Shown one piece after another: positions 17,209-26,075 of a stretch of DNA of 64,000 nt. The DNA lies in NCBI GenBank assembly GCA_963825645.1, contig CAWGTT010000002.1:558001-622000 (forward strand), in the 5' to 3' direction. The notes under the pieces were generated by a model. The model had not been told where the DNA came from, ran no database searches, and worked only from the letters and a program-made list of their open reading frames with translations. The stretch's first letter is position 1, and every line of letters starts with the position of its first letter. This stretch comes from JADJPO01 sp963825645. GTDB taxonomy: Bacteria > Actinomycetota > Actinomycetes > Actinomycetales > Kineosporiaceae. The translations under genes were made by a program, and so were the position numbers.

Positions 17209-18225
17209 ATGACGGTGGCCACGGTGGGGCTCCCCGGCCTGCGCAAGGCTGCGATCCTCTTGGTGCAGCTGGGCCGGGACCGGGCCTCGAGGGTGCTCTC
17301 GATCCTGCCCGAGCAGGTCGTGGAGGACCTCACGGCCGAGATCGTCCGGCTGCGCGATGTCACCTCAGAAGACGCCAGCGCGGTCCTGTCCGAGGCCCAG
17401 GAACGGCTCAACGACAGCGAGGTCGCCGGCCGGGGAGGCATGAACCTCGCCAAGATGCTGCTCGCCGACAGCCTGGGCACCGACCGGGCCGACGAGATCA
17501 TGGAGCGGCTCGGGGCCACGCTGGCCGAGATGCCGTTCGAGAACATGCGCAAGGCCGACGCCCGGCAGCTGGTGACCTTCCTCGCCGACGAGCACCCGCA
17601 GACGATCGCCCTGGTGCTGGCGCACCTGTCGCCGCAGCAGTCGGCCCTGGTGCTGTCCGGCTTCGAGCAGGGGATGCAGGCGGACGTGGCGCATCGGATC
17701 GCGTTGATGGAGCGGGCCTCCCCGGACGTGATCCGGTTGATCGAACGGGAGCTGGACCGGCGGATGTCGACAGTGATCGGACCGCAGGAGCTGTCCTCCG
17801 TCGGCGGCGTGCCACCGCTGGTCGCGATCATCAACCGCGCCGACCGCGGCACCGAGCGGATGATCCTGGAGGGACTGGAGTCGCTCAGTCCCGAACTGGC
17901 CGAACAGGTCCGGGCGCAGATGTTCATCTTCGAGGACATCGTCACCCTGGACGACAAGGCGATCCAGCTGGTACTGCGCAGCATCGAGACCAGCGTTCTC
18001 TCGTTGGCGCTCAAGGGAACCAGCGCGCCGGTACGCGAGAAGATCATGCGCAACCTGTCCACCCGCGCTGCGGAGAACCTGGCCGAGGAGATCGAGCTGC
18101 TCGGCCCCAAGCGGCTCTCCGAGGTCGAGGAGGCCCAGGCCAAGGTGGTCACCGAGATCCGCGCCCTCGAGCAGTCCGGCCAGATCATGATCATGCGGGG
18201 GAGCGATGAAGCGCTGGTCGACTGA
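17209..18225 (+). CDS. fliG: FliG motor switch protein
   Basis: A 338-residue protein of normal length. It has the middle-domain EHPQTIALVLAHL motif (around residue 125) and the C-terminal torque helix region (FEDIVTLDDKAIQLVLR, LSTRAAENLAEEIELLGP) that contacts MotA. It lies 5 bases after fliF and overlaps fliH by 20 bases. Confidence 0.97.
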   Translation: MTVATVGLPGLRKAAILLVQLGRDRASRVLSILPEQVVEDLTAEIVRLRDVTSEDASAVLSEAQERLNDSEVAGRGGMNLAKMLLADSLGTDRADEIMERLGATLAEMPFENMRKADARQLVTFLADEHPQTIALVLAHLSPQQSALVLSGFEQGMQADVAHRIALMERASPDVIRLIERELDRRMSTVIGPQELSSVGGVPPLVAIINRADRGTERMILEGLESLSPELAEQVRAQMFIFEDIVTLDDKAIQLVLRSIETSVLSLALKGTSAPVREKIMRNLSTRAAENLAEEIELLGPKRLSEVEEAQAKVVTEIRALEQSGQIMIMRGSDEALVD

Positions 18226-18925
18226 GCAGACGGAGCAGCCCGGCGCGGACGCGGTGTCCTCGGTGCGCAGCGCCCGCTTCGACCGCCCGCTGCGTCACGG
18301 CGCCACCGGGTCCTGGGGGGATGCCGAGGTGGACCGTCAGGTCCGCGCGGCCATCGAGGAGGGTCGCGCGCAGGGCCGTGCGGCCGGGTACGCGGCCGGA
18401 TGGTCGCAGGGGCGTCAGGCCGTTGCCGAGCAGGAGCAGCGCGAGGCCCGGGCCCGTGCCGAGGCCGACGCCGCCGGTCGACAGCAGGCGTCGGCTCGGC
18501 TGCAGAGCGTGCTGGCCGGGCTGGGCCAGGCAGCCGCCGAGCTGGACCGCGCGCTGGAGCCGGCCTGGGAGGAGGTCGCCGATGCGGTCACCGAGGGTGC
18601 GCTGCGGATCGCGCAGGCGGCCCTCGGTCGCGAGCTGGCCACCCGTGACGCAGCCGTCATGGAGGGGGTGCGCACCGCCGTCCGAGCCGTGGCCCACCCC
18701 GGCCAGGTGACCGTTCGGCTCCACCCCCAGGACCACGCCCTGCTCTGCGGGCTGGTCGCTCAGCCGTCGGCGGACACGACGGGGGCCCAGGTGCCCGACG
18801 GTGTCCGGCTGATCGCCGACCCCAGCCTGGCATCGGGAGAGGTCCGTGCCGCGACGCCCAGCCAGCGGCTGCGGCTGCATCTGCCGTCGGCACTGGCGGC
18901 GGCCGAGGAGGTGCTGCGCGGATGA
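18206..18925 (+). CDS. fliH: FliH flagellar ATPase regulator
   Basis: A 239-residue protein starting inside fliG. A long, charged, Ala-rich helix with GxxxG-like repeats (AAIEEGRAQGRAAGYAAGW) is characteristic of FliH/HrpE. A globular C-terminal domain follows (VTVRLHPQDHALL). It tethers FliI to the export gate and C-ring. Similarity is modest, but order fliG-fliH-fliI is decisive. Confidence 0.88.
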   Translation: MKRWSTEQTEQPGADAVSSVRSARFDRPLRHGATGSWGDAEVDRQVRAAIEEGRAQGRAAGYAAGWSQGRQAVAEQEQREARARAEADAAGRQQASARLQSVLAGLGQAAAELDRALEPAWEEVADAVTEGALRIAQAALGRELATRDAAVMEGVRTAVRAVAHPGQVTVRLHPQDHALLCGLVAQPSADTTGAQVPDGVRLIADPSLASGEVRAATPSQRLRLHLPSALAAAEEVLRG

Positions 18926-20271
18926 ACGCGCCACCGGTGAGCCAGGCCCTGGTCGGCCTGGCGCGGACCATCCGGCACAGACTCGACCTCGCCGCTGAGG
19001 CGGCCCGCCCCCAGGTGCACGGGGTCGTTGCCGATGTGGTCGGACTCGGGATCCGGGTGGAGGGCGTCGCAGCGAGCGTCGGCGGGCTGGTCCGGATCAC
19101 CACCCCGGGCGGCCTGCTGCCCGCGCAGGTGGTCGCTGTGCACCGGGACGGCGCGACCTGTATGCCGCTGGGCACGACCGCCGGGGTCAGCGCGGGCGCC
19201 GAGGTGCTCCCCTCCTCGGGTCCGCCGGAGGTGCCGGCCGGCTTCGGGCTGCTCGGCCGGGTGGTCGACGCCCTGGGCCGCGTGATGGACGGCGGTGGCC
19301 CGCTGGCCGACGTGGCGACGGTGCCGCTCGACGCGAGCGCTCCGAACCCGTTGCACCGTCGGCGGGTCGAGGTGGCGTTGCAGACCGGGGTGCGAGCCCT
19401 GGACACCCTGGTTCCGGTGGGCGCGGGCCAGCGGGTCGGCATCATGGCCGGCTCCGGCGTGGGGAAGTCGACGCTGCTCGGCATGGCGGTGCGCGGCACC
19501 TCGGCACCGGTCCGGGTGGTGGCCCTGGTCGGGGAGCGAGGGCGTGAGGTGCGCGAGTTCCTCGAGGACACCCTTGACGAGACCAGCCGGCGCAGCACCG
19601 TCGTGGTGCTGGCCACCGGTGACGACCCGCCGATGCTGCGGCTGACCGCGGCGTTCACCGCCACCCGGATCGCCGAGTGGTTCCGTGACCAGGGCGTCGA
19701 CGTGCTGCTGGTCGTCGACTCGGTGACCCGGACCGCACTCGCCCAGCGCGAGGTCGCCCTGGCCGCTGGCGAACCCCCGGCCACCCGCGGCTACCCGGCC
19801 AGCGTGTTCGCCATGCTTCCCAGGTTGCTGGAACGGGCCGGCCCGGGTGCCGGCGGCAGCATCACCGCGCTCTACACCGTGCTGGTCGAGGGTGATGACC
19901 TGAACGACCCGATCGGCGACACCGTGCGCGGAATCCTGGACGGCCACGTCGTGCTGTCCCGGCGCCTGGCCACCGCGGGCCACTTCCCCAGCATCGACGT
20001 GCTGGAGTCGATCTCCCGAGTCGAGCGGGCCGTCTGCACGCCCGCCCAGCTGACGCTGGCGGCCACCGCTCGAAGGCTGCTCGCTGCCCACCGCGAGGCA
20101 CGCGACCTGATCGAGGTCGGCGCCTACGCCGCGGGCAGCGACCCGATCGTCGACGCGGCGATCCGGGTCCGCCCGGCCCTGGAGTCGTTCTTGCGCCAGC
20201 CCCCGGACGGCGTGGTGCCCGCCGAGCAGGCCTGGCACCAGCTGGCCCAGATGCTGGAAGGTGCCGAATGA
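18922..20271 (+). CDS. fliI: FliI flagellar export ATPase
   Basis: A 449-residue member of the FliI/YscN family. Walker A is GSGVGKST (about residues 177-184), Walker B includes VLLVVDSVTR (near 260), and the family motif GEPPATRGYPASVFAMLPRL is present. It energises flagellar type III export. The start overlaps fliH (ATGA) and the stop overlaps fliJ. Confidence 0.97.
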   Translation: MNAPPVSQALVGLARTIRHRLDLAAEAARPQVHGVVADVVGLGIRVEGVAASVGGLVRITTPGGLLPAQVVAVHRDGATCMPLGTTAGVSAGAEVLPSSGPPEVPAGFGLLGRVVDALGRVMDGGGPLADVATVPLDASAPNPLHRRRVEVALQTGVRALDTLVPVGAGQRVGIMAGSGVGKSTLLGMAVRGTSAPVRVVALVGERGREVREFLEDTLDETSRRSTVVVLATGDDPPMLRLTAAFTATRIAEWFRDQGVDVLLVVDSVTRTALAQREVALAAGEPPATRGYPASVFAMLPRLLERAGPGAGGSITALYTVLVEGDDLNDPIGDTVRGILDGHVVLSRRLATAGHFPSIDVLESISRVERAVCTPAQLTLAATARRLLAAHREARDLIEVGAYAAGSDPIVDAAIRVRPALESFLRQPPDGVVPAEQAWHQLAQMLEGAE

Positions 20272-20753
20272 GCCGCCGGTTCCGGCTGCACACGCTACAG
20301 CGGCTGCGCAGCACGGCCTTCGAGCACGCCACCGCCACACTCGGCGAGACCCGGCGGAGGTTGGCTCGGGCCCAGCTGCAGGTCCAGACACTGGAGCAGG
20401 CGGCCATTGCGTGCGTCCCGCCGCCGCGTGCCGCGCCGGACGAGGTCCAGGTGGCTGCGGCACACCGGAACCTCTTGCGGGACAAAGCTGATGTGGCCCG
20501 CACCGAGGTGTCGCAGGCCGCGACCGACCTGGCGGCCGCACTCGAGGTCTGGCACCGGGCCCGGGCCGACCTGCGCGCCGTGGAGAACCTGCACGAGCGG
20601 CACCGGCAGAACCTCGTCGCGGCGGACGCCCGGCGTGAACAGCGGCTCAGCGACGAGCTCGCCGCGACCGTGCTGCGCTTCCCCAGCCTGGCCCGCGCCG
20701 GCGCGCGCAGCCCGGCGGCGGACAACGATCCCGACGGAGGTGATGCTGCATGA
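20268..20753 (+). CDS. fliJ: FliJ export apparatus coiled-coil protein
   Basis: A 161-residue protein that is mostly two antiparallel helices (LARAQLQVQTLEQAAIA, then VENLHERHRQNLVAADARRE), with the N-terminal RFRLHTLQRLRSTAFEHA typical of FliJ. It forms the stalk of the FliI hexamer. It overlaps fliI and the next gene by 4 bases each. Confidence 0.87.
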   Translation: MSRRFRLHTLQRLRSTAFEHATATLGETRRRLARAQLQVQTLEQAAIACVPPPRAAPDEVQVAAAHRNLLRDKADVARTEVSQAATDLAAALEVWHRARADLRAVENLHERHRQNLVAADARREQRLSDELAATVLRFPSLARAGARSPAADNDPDGGDAA

Positions 20754-21769
20754 GCGAGGCGATTCAGGCGGTGCAGAGCCGCATCGCCGAGCTGCAGCTG
20801 CTGCTCGCCGCGCCAGGCGGTGCGCTCGCGGCCGGCCGGCTCGGCGGATCGGCCCCGAGCGTCGGCGGCAGCGGCGCGACAACCGGATCGGGGTCCGCCT
20901 TCGCCGGGCAGTTGAGCGATGCGCTCACCGGCGCATCGGGCCGCTCCGGCGCCGGCGGCGACCTCGGCGCCGCTGCGGTGGCCAAGGCCGCCGGCTACAG
21001 CGGAGTGCCCTACCGGTGGGGCGGTGAGGATCCGGCGACCGGGGTGGACTGCTCCGGTCTGGTGCAGCACGTCTACGGCACGCTTGGCATCTCGCTGCCC
21101 CGGGTGGCGGCCGACCAGTCCCGGGCCGGGGTGCGGGTTCCCTCGCTGGAGCAGGCCCGCCCCGGCGATCTGGTGTTCTTCGGGTCACCGGCTCACCACG
21201 TGGGCATCTATGCCGGCAACGGCAAGATGATCGACGCCCCGCGGGCCGGCAAGACCGTTGGCCTGCATCCGTTGTGGGGCACCCCGTCCGCGATCCGCCG
21301 GGTGGTCCCCGAGGCGTCGGCGCCCTCGGTGTCGACGGCCGCGCTCTCCGCGGCACGGGTGTCCGCCCTCGCCCCGAGCGGCGCGCCGTCCGGTCCCTAC
21401 GCCGGGTTGTTCGCCAGCGCGGGCGCCCGGTACGGCGTCGACCCCGCCTTGCTCAGCGCGGTCGCCAAGGCCGAGAGCGGCTACAACCCGCGGGCGGTCA
21501 GCCCGGCCGGCGCCCGCGGGTTGATGCAGCTGATGCCCGGCACCGCGAAGTCCCTGGGAGTCGACGCCTACGACCCGGTCCAGGCCGTGGACGGCGCGGC
21601 CCGGTTGCTCGCCGACCTGCTCTCCGACTTCGGCGGCCGGGTCGACCTGGCGCTGGCCGGGTACAACGCCGGCCCGGGTGCCGTGCGCAAGTACAACGGG
21701 GTGCCGCCCTACTCCGAGACCCAGACCTATGTCCGGCGCGTCACGCAGTACTGGAGGGACCTGTCATGA
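20750..21769 (+). CDS. NlpC/P60 peptidase fused to a lytic transglycosylase (SLT) domain
   Basis: A 339-residue two-domain cell-wall hydrolase. Residues ~75-190 are NlpC/P60: YRWGGEDPATGVDCSG with Cys101 and AHHVGIYAGN with His149/150. Residues ~218-335 are a Slt70-type transglycosylase: KAESGYNP with Glu242, then GARGLMQLMPGTA and AGYNAGPGAV. No signal peptide is visible, although the substrate is outside the cell. It overlaps fliJ and fliK by 4 bases each. The likely role is opening peptidoglycan for the rod, as FlgJ does elsewhere, perhaps exported by the flagellar type III system. Confidence 0.88.
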   Translation: MSEAIQAVQSRIAELQLLLAAPGGALAAGRLGGSAPSVGGSGATTGSGSAFAGQLSDALTGASGRSGAGGDLGAAAVAKAAGYSGVPYRWGGEDPATGVDCSGLVQHVYGTLGISLPRVAADQSRAGVRVPSLEQARPGDLVFFGSPAHHVGIYAGNGKMIDAPRAGKTVGLHPLWGTPSAIRRVVPEASAPSVSTAALSAARVSALAPSGAPSGPYAGLFASAGARYGVDPALLSAVAKAESGYNPRAVSPAGARGLMQLMPGTAKSLGVDAYDPVQAVDGAARLLADLLSDFGGRVDLALAGYNAGPGAVRKYNGVPPYSETQTYVRRVTQYWRDLS

Positions 21770-22248
21770 CCCTGGCAGCAGAGTCGTTCTACCGGACCCG
21801 TCGTGGGGCCCCGCCCCCGGCGGGCGCCGGCCCGGAGGCGATCGACGGCCCGGCCCGTGACGGTCAGGACGCGACGATCGCCGCGTTCGAGCGGGTGCTC
21901 GCCGAGCTCGTCGCCCGCTCACGCGGTCGGGGCGCCGTCCGGCCGGAGCGAGGCGAGAGGGTCAGGCGCACCGAGCACCCCGACGCCTCGACACGCCCCG
22001 ACGTCGCCGCCACCGCCACCGCCCGGCAGGCGGCCGTCGGCCCCGACACCCGCGCCGCCGGAGCGCCCGCGGCGCAGGAGTACACAGCGGCGACCTCGGC
22101 CTCGCCCCGAAGCGCGGCACCGGCACCGGCACCGGCCTCGAGGGCAGCCGGAGCGCCGGCCGTCCCCTGCTGGCCGACCCCTGGGGACCCACGGTCCCGG
22201 CGGAGCCACACGGCCCGGTCCTGGCGGAACCGCCGGGCGCAGTCCTGA
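21766..22248 (+). CDS. fliK: FliK hook-length protein, 5' part (apparent frameshift)
   Basis: An open frame of 160 residues overlapping the hydrolase gene (ATGA). The first ~105 residues (MTLAAESFYRT, FERVLAELVARSRG) look natural. After about base 22080 the third-position GC bias leaves this frame and moves to the frame one base back, which continues without a stop to 23600. The end of this ORF (SRRSHTARSWRNRRAQS) is therefore probably out-of-frame translation. The two parts together would make a ~610-residue FliK. Explanations: a true 1-base deletion, a sequencing error, or less likely recoding. Confidence 0.6.
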   Translation: MTLAAESFYRTRRGAPPPAGAGPEAIDGPARDGQDATIAAFERVLAELVARSRGRGAVRPERGERVRRTEHPDASTRPDVAATATARQAAVGPDTRAAGAPAAQEYTAATSASPRSAAPAPAPASRAAGAPAVPCWPTPGDPRSRRSHTARSWRNRRAQS

Positions 22249-22250
22249 CC

Positions 22251-22520
22251 GGACCACAGGACACGGTCCCGGAGCCACAGGACACGGACCCGGCGGAGCC
22301 ACAGGACACGGTCCCGGCTGGGCCGCAGGTCACGGACCCGGCTGGGCCGCAGGTCACGGTGCTCGCGGGGCCGCAGGTCACGGTCCTGCCCGAGGGCCCG
22401 GCGGCCACCCCAGGCAGCCAGGTCCCGCAGGAGGGCGCGGGCACGAACGGACCGGTCGGTGCGGCGGGACCGGTCGGTGCGGCGGGACCGGTCGGTGCGG
22501 CGGGACCGGTCGGTGCGGCG
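22251..22520 (+). repeat. Two tandem repeat blocks inside fliK
   Basis: From about 22251 to 22390 there are about six imperfect 24-bp units encoding variants of PQDTVPAG (GPQDTVPE, PQDTDPAE, PQVTDPAG, PQVTVLAG). From 22449 to 22520 there are four identical 18-bp units encoding GPVGAA. Such tracts expand and contract easily, which could tune hook length, and they lie close to the frame change in this gene. Confidence 0.8.
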
Positions 22521-23600
22521 GGCGCGCTGGACGCGACCGACCTCAACGCCGCCGCCGACCGCTCACCGGCCGGCCCCACCCCGGCGGCGAGCGCGGCGCC
22601 GGGCCTGCGCGGCCCCGTCGGCGGCCCGGCCACGGCCGACCCGAGCGCGGTCCACGATGGCGTCGCCGTCGCCGCCCAGGTCGGTGCCCCGGCCGCACCG
22701 GCCTCCACGCCGCCCGGGACCAGCTCTCTTGCAGCCGATCTCACCGGGGAGGCCGCGGTGCGGCACCCGACCCAGAACGCCCCCGGTGCCGGACGGGTCC
22801 AGGACGATGTCCGGGCCGCCGTCACGCTCACCACGGCCGACGCTACTGCGGCGCAGACCTCGCCGACCCCCGCAGCCGGCCAGCCGGGCGCCGGGACCGA
22901 CGGCTCCGCGACCGCCCACCAGCGCGGTCCGGCCGCCGAGCCGGCGCCGGTCCCCGTCGTCGGCATGCCGATGGGTGCGCCCGGTCCCTCGGCTGCCGCG
23001 ACCTCGACCGGCGCCCGCGACGCCACCGCCGTCACCTCCGCCGGGCCGGGTGAGGACGCCGTCGTGCTGTCCGGCAACCCGCTGGCCGGCGGCCCGGCGG
23101 CCACGACCGGCCCGAACGGGGCCGCGCCCGCCGGCCCGGCGGCGCACCCGGTCGCCCCCCACGATCTGGCCGGGCAGGTGGCCCGCCATCTCACCGGGTT
23201 GCGCACCTTGTCGGATGGGACCCACCGCACCGTGCTCCACCTGGCCCCGGAGCACCTCGGCGAGCTCACGCTGACCGTCGACGTGCGGGCAGGCGCCGTC
23301 GCCCTGGCCGTCGCCGGGCAGGACTCCGCGCTGGCGGGGCTGCGTGACAGCCTCGGCCAGCTCCGCAGCGCCCTCGCCGAGGCCGGGCTCGACCTCGGCG
23401 ATGTGACGATGACGTCGGCCGGCCGGGAGAGCGGGTCCGACCGGGGGCTGGGCAAGGGGCCCTCGGACGGCGACCAGGCCCGGTCCGGCACACCCGGCCA
23501 CCGCAGCACCGCCGACGACCCGCCGACCGAGGCGGCTGCTCACGTCATCCGCGCTCCGGACGCCGGATCCGACGGCACCGGCATCGACATCACCGTGTGA
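22359..23600 (+). CDS. fliK: FliK hook-length protein, 3' part with C-terminal domain
   Basis: 413 residues from the first possible start in this frame (GTG 22359, no ribosome site). Coding character clearly extends back to about 22080, so this is the continuation of the 5' part. The C-terminal Flg_hook domain is recognisable: THRTVLHLAPEHLGELTLTV, VRAGAVALAVAG, then LRDSLGQLRSALAEAGLDL. This domain switches FlhB from hook to filament export. The Ala/Pro/Gly-rich middle acts as the flexible ruler. It ends 119 bases before flgD. Confidence 0.75.
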   Translation: MLAGPQVTVLPEGPAATPGSQVPQEGAGTNGPVGAAGPVGAAGPVGAAGPVGAAGALDATDLNAAADRSPAGPTPAASAAPGLRGPVGGPATADPSAVHDGVAVAAQVGAPAAPASTPPGTSSLAADLTGEAAVRHPTQNAPGAGRVQDDVRAAVTLTTADATAAQTSPTPAAGQPGAGTDGSATAHQRGPAAEPAPVPVVGMPMGAPGPSAAATSTGARDATAVTSAGPGEDAVVLSGNPLAGGPAATTGPNGAAPAGPAAHPVAPHDLAGQVARHLTGLRTLSDGTHRTVLHLAPEHLGELTLTVDVRAGAVALAVAGQDSALAGLRDSLGQLRSALAEAGLDLGDVTMTSAGRESGSDRGLGKGPSDGDQARSGTPGHRSTADDPPTEAAAHVIRAPDAGSDGTGIDITV

Positions 23601-23719
23601 CGGCCACGTGACGGCGATGTGAGGAGCGCCGAAGCCCTTGCCATTCAACCGAACCGGCCAACGGGAGACCCGAGGCCACGTCAGCCCGTGGCGGAGCCAC
23701 AGGAAGGACATCTGAGCAG

Positions 23720-24184
23720 ATGACCAGCGTCAGCGGAATCGGCGCCTCGGCGACCACACCCACCACGGTCGGCGTCGACGGGGTGAGCTTCTCCACCGGT
23801 ACCGACCGTACCGCGATGGACACCAACACCTTCCTGAAGCTGCTGGTGGCCCAGCTGCAGTACCAGGACCCGAGCAACCCCACCGACTCCAGCCAGTTCA
23901 TGGCGCAGACCGCGCAGTTCACTGCGGTGGAGAAGATGCAGCAGCTCACCGATCTCCAGCAGCAGGTGCTGGACTCCTCGCGCGGCCAGACCGCCACCGG
24001 CCTGGTCGGCAGGACGGTCACCTACACCGATGTCTCCGGCGTCAGCCGGACCGGAGTGGCCACCTCGTGCACCCTCGGCGCCGGGATGCCCCGGTTGACC
24101 GTCGACGGCATCGAGGTGGAGTTCGGATCCGTCACCGCCGTGGCCGCATCGCCCTCCTCGACGACGTCCCCATCCGCCACCTGA
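23720..24184 (+). CDS. flgD: FlgD hook-assembly scaffold
   Basis: A 154-residue protein with AGGAAGGA upstream of its ATG. The conserved N-terminal FlgD domain is clear (MDTNTFLKLLVAQLQYQDPSNP, SSQFMAQTAQFTAVEKMQQL). The C-terminal part is short compared with enterobacterial FlgD (~230 residues), and the FnIII/Tudor-like portion appears reduced, as in other Gram-positive forms. It caps the growing hook; flgE follows after 58 bases. Confidence 0.93.
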   Translation: MTSVSGIGASATTPTTVGVDGVSFSTGTDRTAMDTNTFLKLLVAQLQYQDPSNPTDSSQFMAQTAQFTAVEKMQQLTDLQQQVLDSSRGQTATGLVGRTVTYTDVSGVSRTGVATSCTLGAGMPRLTVDGIEVEFGSVTAVAASPSSTTSPSAT

Positions 24185-24242
24185 CCAGCGTCCGCTTCCC
24201 AGCCACTGCACCGTCCAGCTCCACCCCACCCAGGAGGACCCC

Positions 24243-25442
24243 GTGCTTCGCTCCCTCTTCTCCGGCATCTCCGGCCTGCGCACCCACCAGACGCTGATGG
24301 ACGTGGTGTCGAACAACATCGCCAACGTCAACACCACCGGGTTCAAGACCAGCGCCACGACCTTCGAGGACACCCTCAGCCAGACGCTACGTACCGCCGG
24401 AGTGCCCACCGGCAACCTGGGCGGCCTCAACCCGGCGCAGATCGGTCTGGGTGTGCAGCTCGGCGGGATCACCACCAACTTCAGCCAGGGCTCGGCGCAG
24501 TCCACCGGACGCACCACCGACCTGATGTTGCAGGGCGACGGGTTCTTCATCCTCAACGACGGAGCGCAGCAGGCCTACACCCGGGCCGGGGCGTTCAACT
24601 TCGACGCCAACGGCCGGCTGGTGAACGCCCAGGGAATGCGGGTGCAGGGCTGGGCCGCGGCCGCCGGAGTGGTCAACACCGACGGTCCGCTGAGCGACAT
24701 CATCGTGCCGGCCGGCACCCAGCTGCCTCCGCAGCCGTCCACCCTGATGGTCGTCGCGGGCAACATCTCGGCCGGCACCGCCACGCCGCTCACCCTCGGC
24801 GCCACCATGTACGACACCTCCGGCGTAGCGCATTCACTGTCGATCCTGCTCACCCCCACCGGCCCCAGATCGTTCACCGTCGACGTGACCGACATGTCCG
24901 ATCCCAGCTCCACCCCGGTCGCCGGCACGCTCGACTTCCAGGTCGACGGCACGTACGACACCGCCTCGGTGGCAGCCACGATCACCACCGCCGACGGCAC
25001 GACGGTCACCATGGACATGACCAGCACCACCATGTACGGCGGTCCGAAGGCGCTGGCCGTCACCGATATCGACGGCGCGGCGGCGGGCACCCTGCAGCAG
25101 TTCCAGATCGACCAGGACGGCACGATCATCGGTGTGTTCAGCAACCAGCAGAAGCAGGCACTGGGCAAGCTCGCACTGGCCAACTTCACCAACCCCGCCG
25201 GCCTGGAGAAGATCGGGTCGACCGCATTCGTGGAGTCCAGCAACTCCGGGCTGCCTCAGATCGGGATCGCCGGCAGCGGTGGCCGGGGCACCCTGCTCGG
25301 CGGCACGCTGGAGATGAGCAACGTGGACCTCGCGCAGGAGTTCACCAATATGATCATCGCCCAGCGCGGTTTCCAGGCGAACTCGCGCGTGATCACCACC
25401 AGCGACCAGATGCTCCAGGAGCTGGTGGACATCAAGCGCTGA
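24243..25442 (+). CDS. flgE: FlgE flagellar hook protein
   Basis: A 399-residue protein, GTG start with CAGGAGG upstream. The N-terminal signature (SLFSGISGLRTHQTLMDVVSNN, IANVNTTGFKTSATTFEDTL) and C-terminal helix (SNVDLAQEFTNMIIAQRGFQ, NSRVITTSDQMLQELVDIKR) are those of hook proteins. Middle segments (LQGDGFFILNDG, YTRAGAFNFDANG) match FlgE/FlgG. FlgE is preferred to FlgG from length and the flgD-flgE order; no separate flgF or flgG exists in the window. Confidence 0.93.
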   Translation: MLRSLFSGISGLRTHQTLMDVVSNNIANVNTTGFKTSATTFEDTLSQTLRTAGVPTGNLGGLNPAQIGLGVQLGGITTNFSQGSAQSTGRTTDLMLQGDGFFILNDGAQQAYTRAGAFNFDANGRLVNAQGMRVQGWAAAAGVVNTDGPLSDIIVPAGTQLPPQPSTLMVVAGNISAGTATPLTLGATMYDTSGVAHSLSILLTPTGPRSFTVDVTDMSDPSSTPVAGTLDFQVDGTYDTASVAATITTADGTTVTMDMTSTTMYGGPKALAVTDIDGAAAGTLQQFQIDQDGTIIGVFSNQQKQALGKLALANFTNPAGLEKIGSTAFVESSNSGLPQIGIAGSGGRGTLLGGTLEMSNVDLAQEFTNMIIAQRGFQANSRVITTSDQMLQELVDIKR

Positions 25443-25457
25443 GCCTGACGGCCACCT

Positions 25458-25493
25458 CCTCGTCCCGGCGGTCCTACGCCCGCCGGGACGAGG
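25458..25493 (+). terminator. Perfect 14-bp hairpin after flgE
   Basis: Arms 25458-25471 (CCTCGTCCCGGCGG) and 25480-25493 pair perfectly around an 8-base loop. It begins 15 bases after the flgE stop and separates the basal-body/hook operon from the flbD-motAB operon, which has its own predicted promoter. Confidence 0.65.
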
Positions 25494-25581
25494 CGCGTCT
25501 GCGGCCGGGTCCGCATCGGCCGTGTCCATCGAACGGCCGCTTTCCAACCGGACACGGCAGGCACGTCGAGCCGGCGAAGGA

Positions 25582-25609
25582 CTCATGACCGCCCCGGCAG
25601 TGCCGACTG
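25582..25609 (+). promoter_or_regulatory. Predicted FliA (sigma-28) promoter of flbD-motAB
   Basis: CTCAT (25582-25586), a 15-base spacer, then GCCGACTG (25602-25609). A start near 25617 would leave a ~42-base leader before flbD. Spacing and elements agree with the sites before flagellin, flgN and cheA. Confidence 0.55.
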
Positions 25610-25658
25610 CACAGATGGGACCACGGATCGGTCCCCCGAGATCTCCAGGACGGACACC

Positions 25659-26072
25659 GTGATCATCTTGACCAGACTGGGCGGCCATGAAGTGGCCGTG
25701 AACCCTGACCTGATCGAGCGCGCCGAGGCGACACCGGACACCGTGCTCACCATGATCGACGGACACAAGATCGTCATCGCCGAACCGGTCGACGAGGTGG
25801 TCGAGCTGGTCCGGACCTGGCGGGCCACGATCGCCGCCCAAGGGTACGCCCTCTCGCGGGCCGCCGGCCCGGACGAGGGTGCCAACGGCTTCGGCGCGGC
25901 CGGGCGCCGGCTGACGCATCCGTCGCTCCTGCCCACCGACGGCGGCGAACCGGCCGTCCGGGACCACGACGTAGAGGACGAGAGCGGCGGCCACCGGGAC
26001 CAGGTGAGCGCTCACGCGGCGATCGACGCCTCACTCGCTCGAGTGCTGCGGCTTCCGCAGCGAAAGGAGTGA
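25659..26072 (+). CDS. flbD: FlbD/SwrD family flagellar protein with C-terminal extension
   Basis: A 137-residue protein, GTG start. Residues 1-65 match FlbD (SwrD in Bacillus, which raises flagellar motor power): MIILTRLGGHEVAVNPDLIE, TVLTMIDGHKIVIAEPVDEV. The usual protein is ~70 residues; this one adds a ~70-residue polar, probably disordered tail. It is followed after 3 bases by motA, in keeping with a stator-related role. Confidence 0.88.
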   Translation: MIILTRLGGHEVAVNPDLIERAEATPDTVLTMIDGHKIVIAEPVDEVVELVRTWRATIAAQGYALSRAAGPDEGANGFGAAGRRLTHPSLLPTDGGEPAVRDHDVEDESGGHRDQVSAHAAIDASLARVLRLPQRKE

Positions 26073-26075
26073 GTC

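Noticed and set aside
22080..22250. Programmed -1 frameshifting in fliK
   Set aside because: No slippery heptamer or downstream pseudoknot is evident; deletion or sequencing error is simpler, although recoding cannot be excluded.
22449..22520. Tandem repeats as a possible CRISPR array
   Set aside because: The 18-bp units are directly adjacent, have no spacers and encode GPVGAA within fliK.
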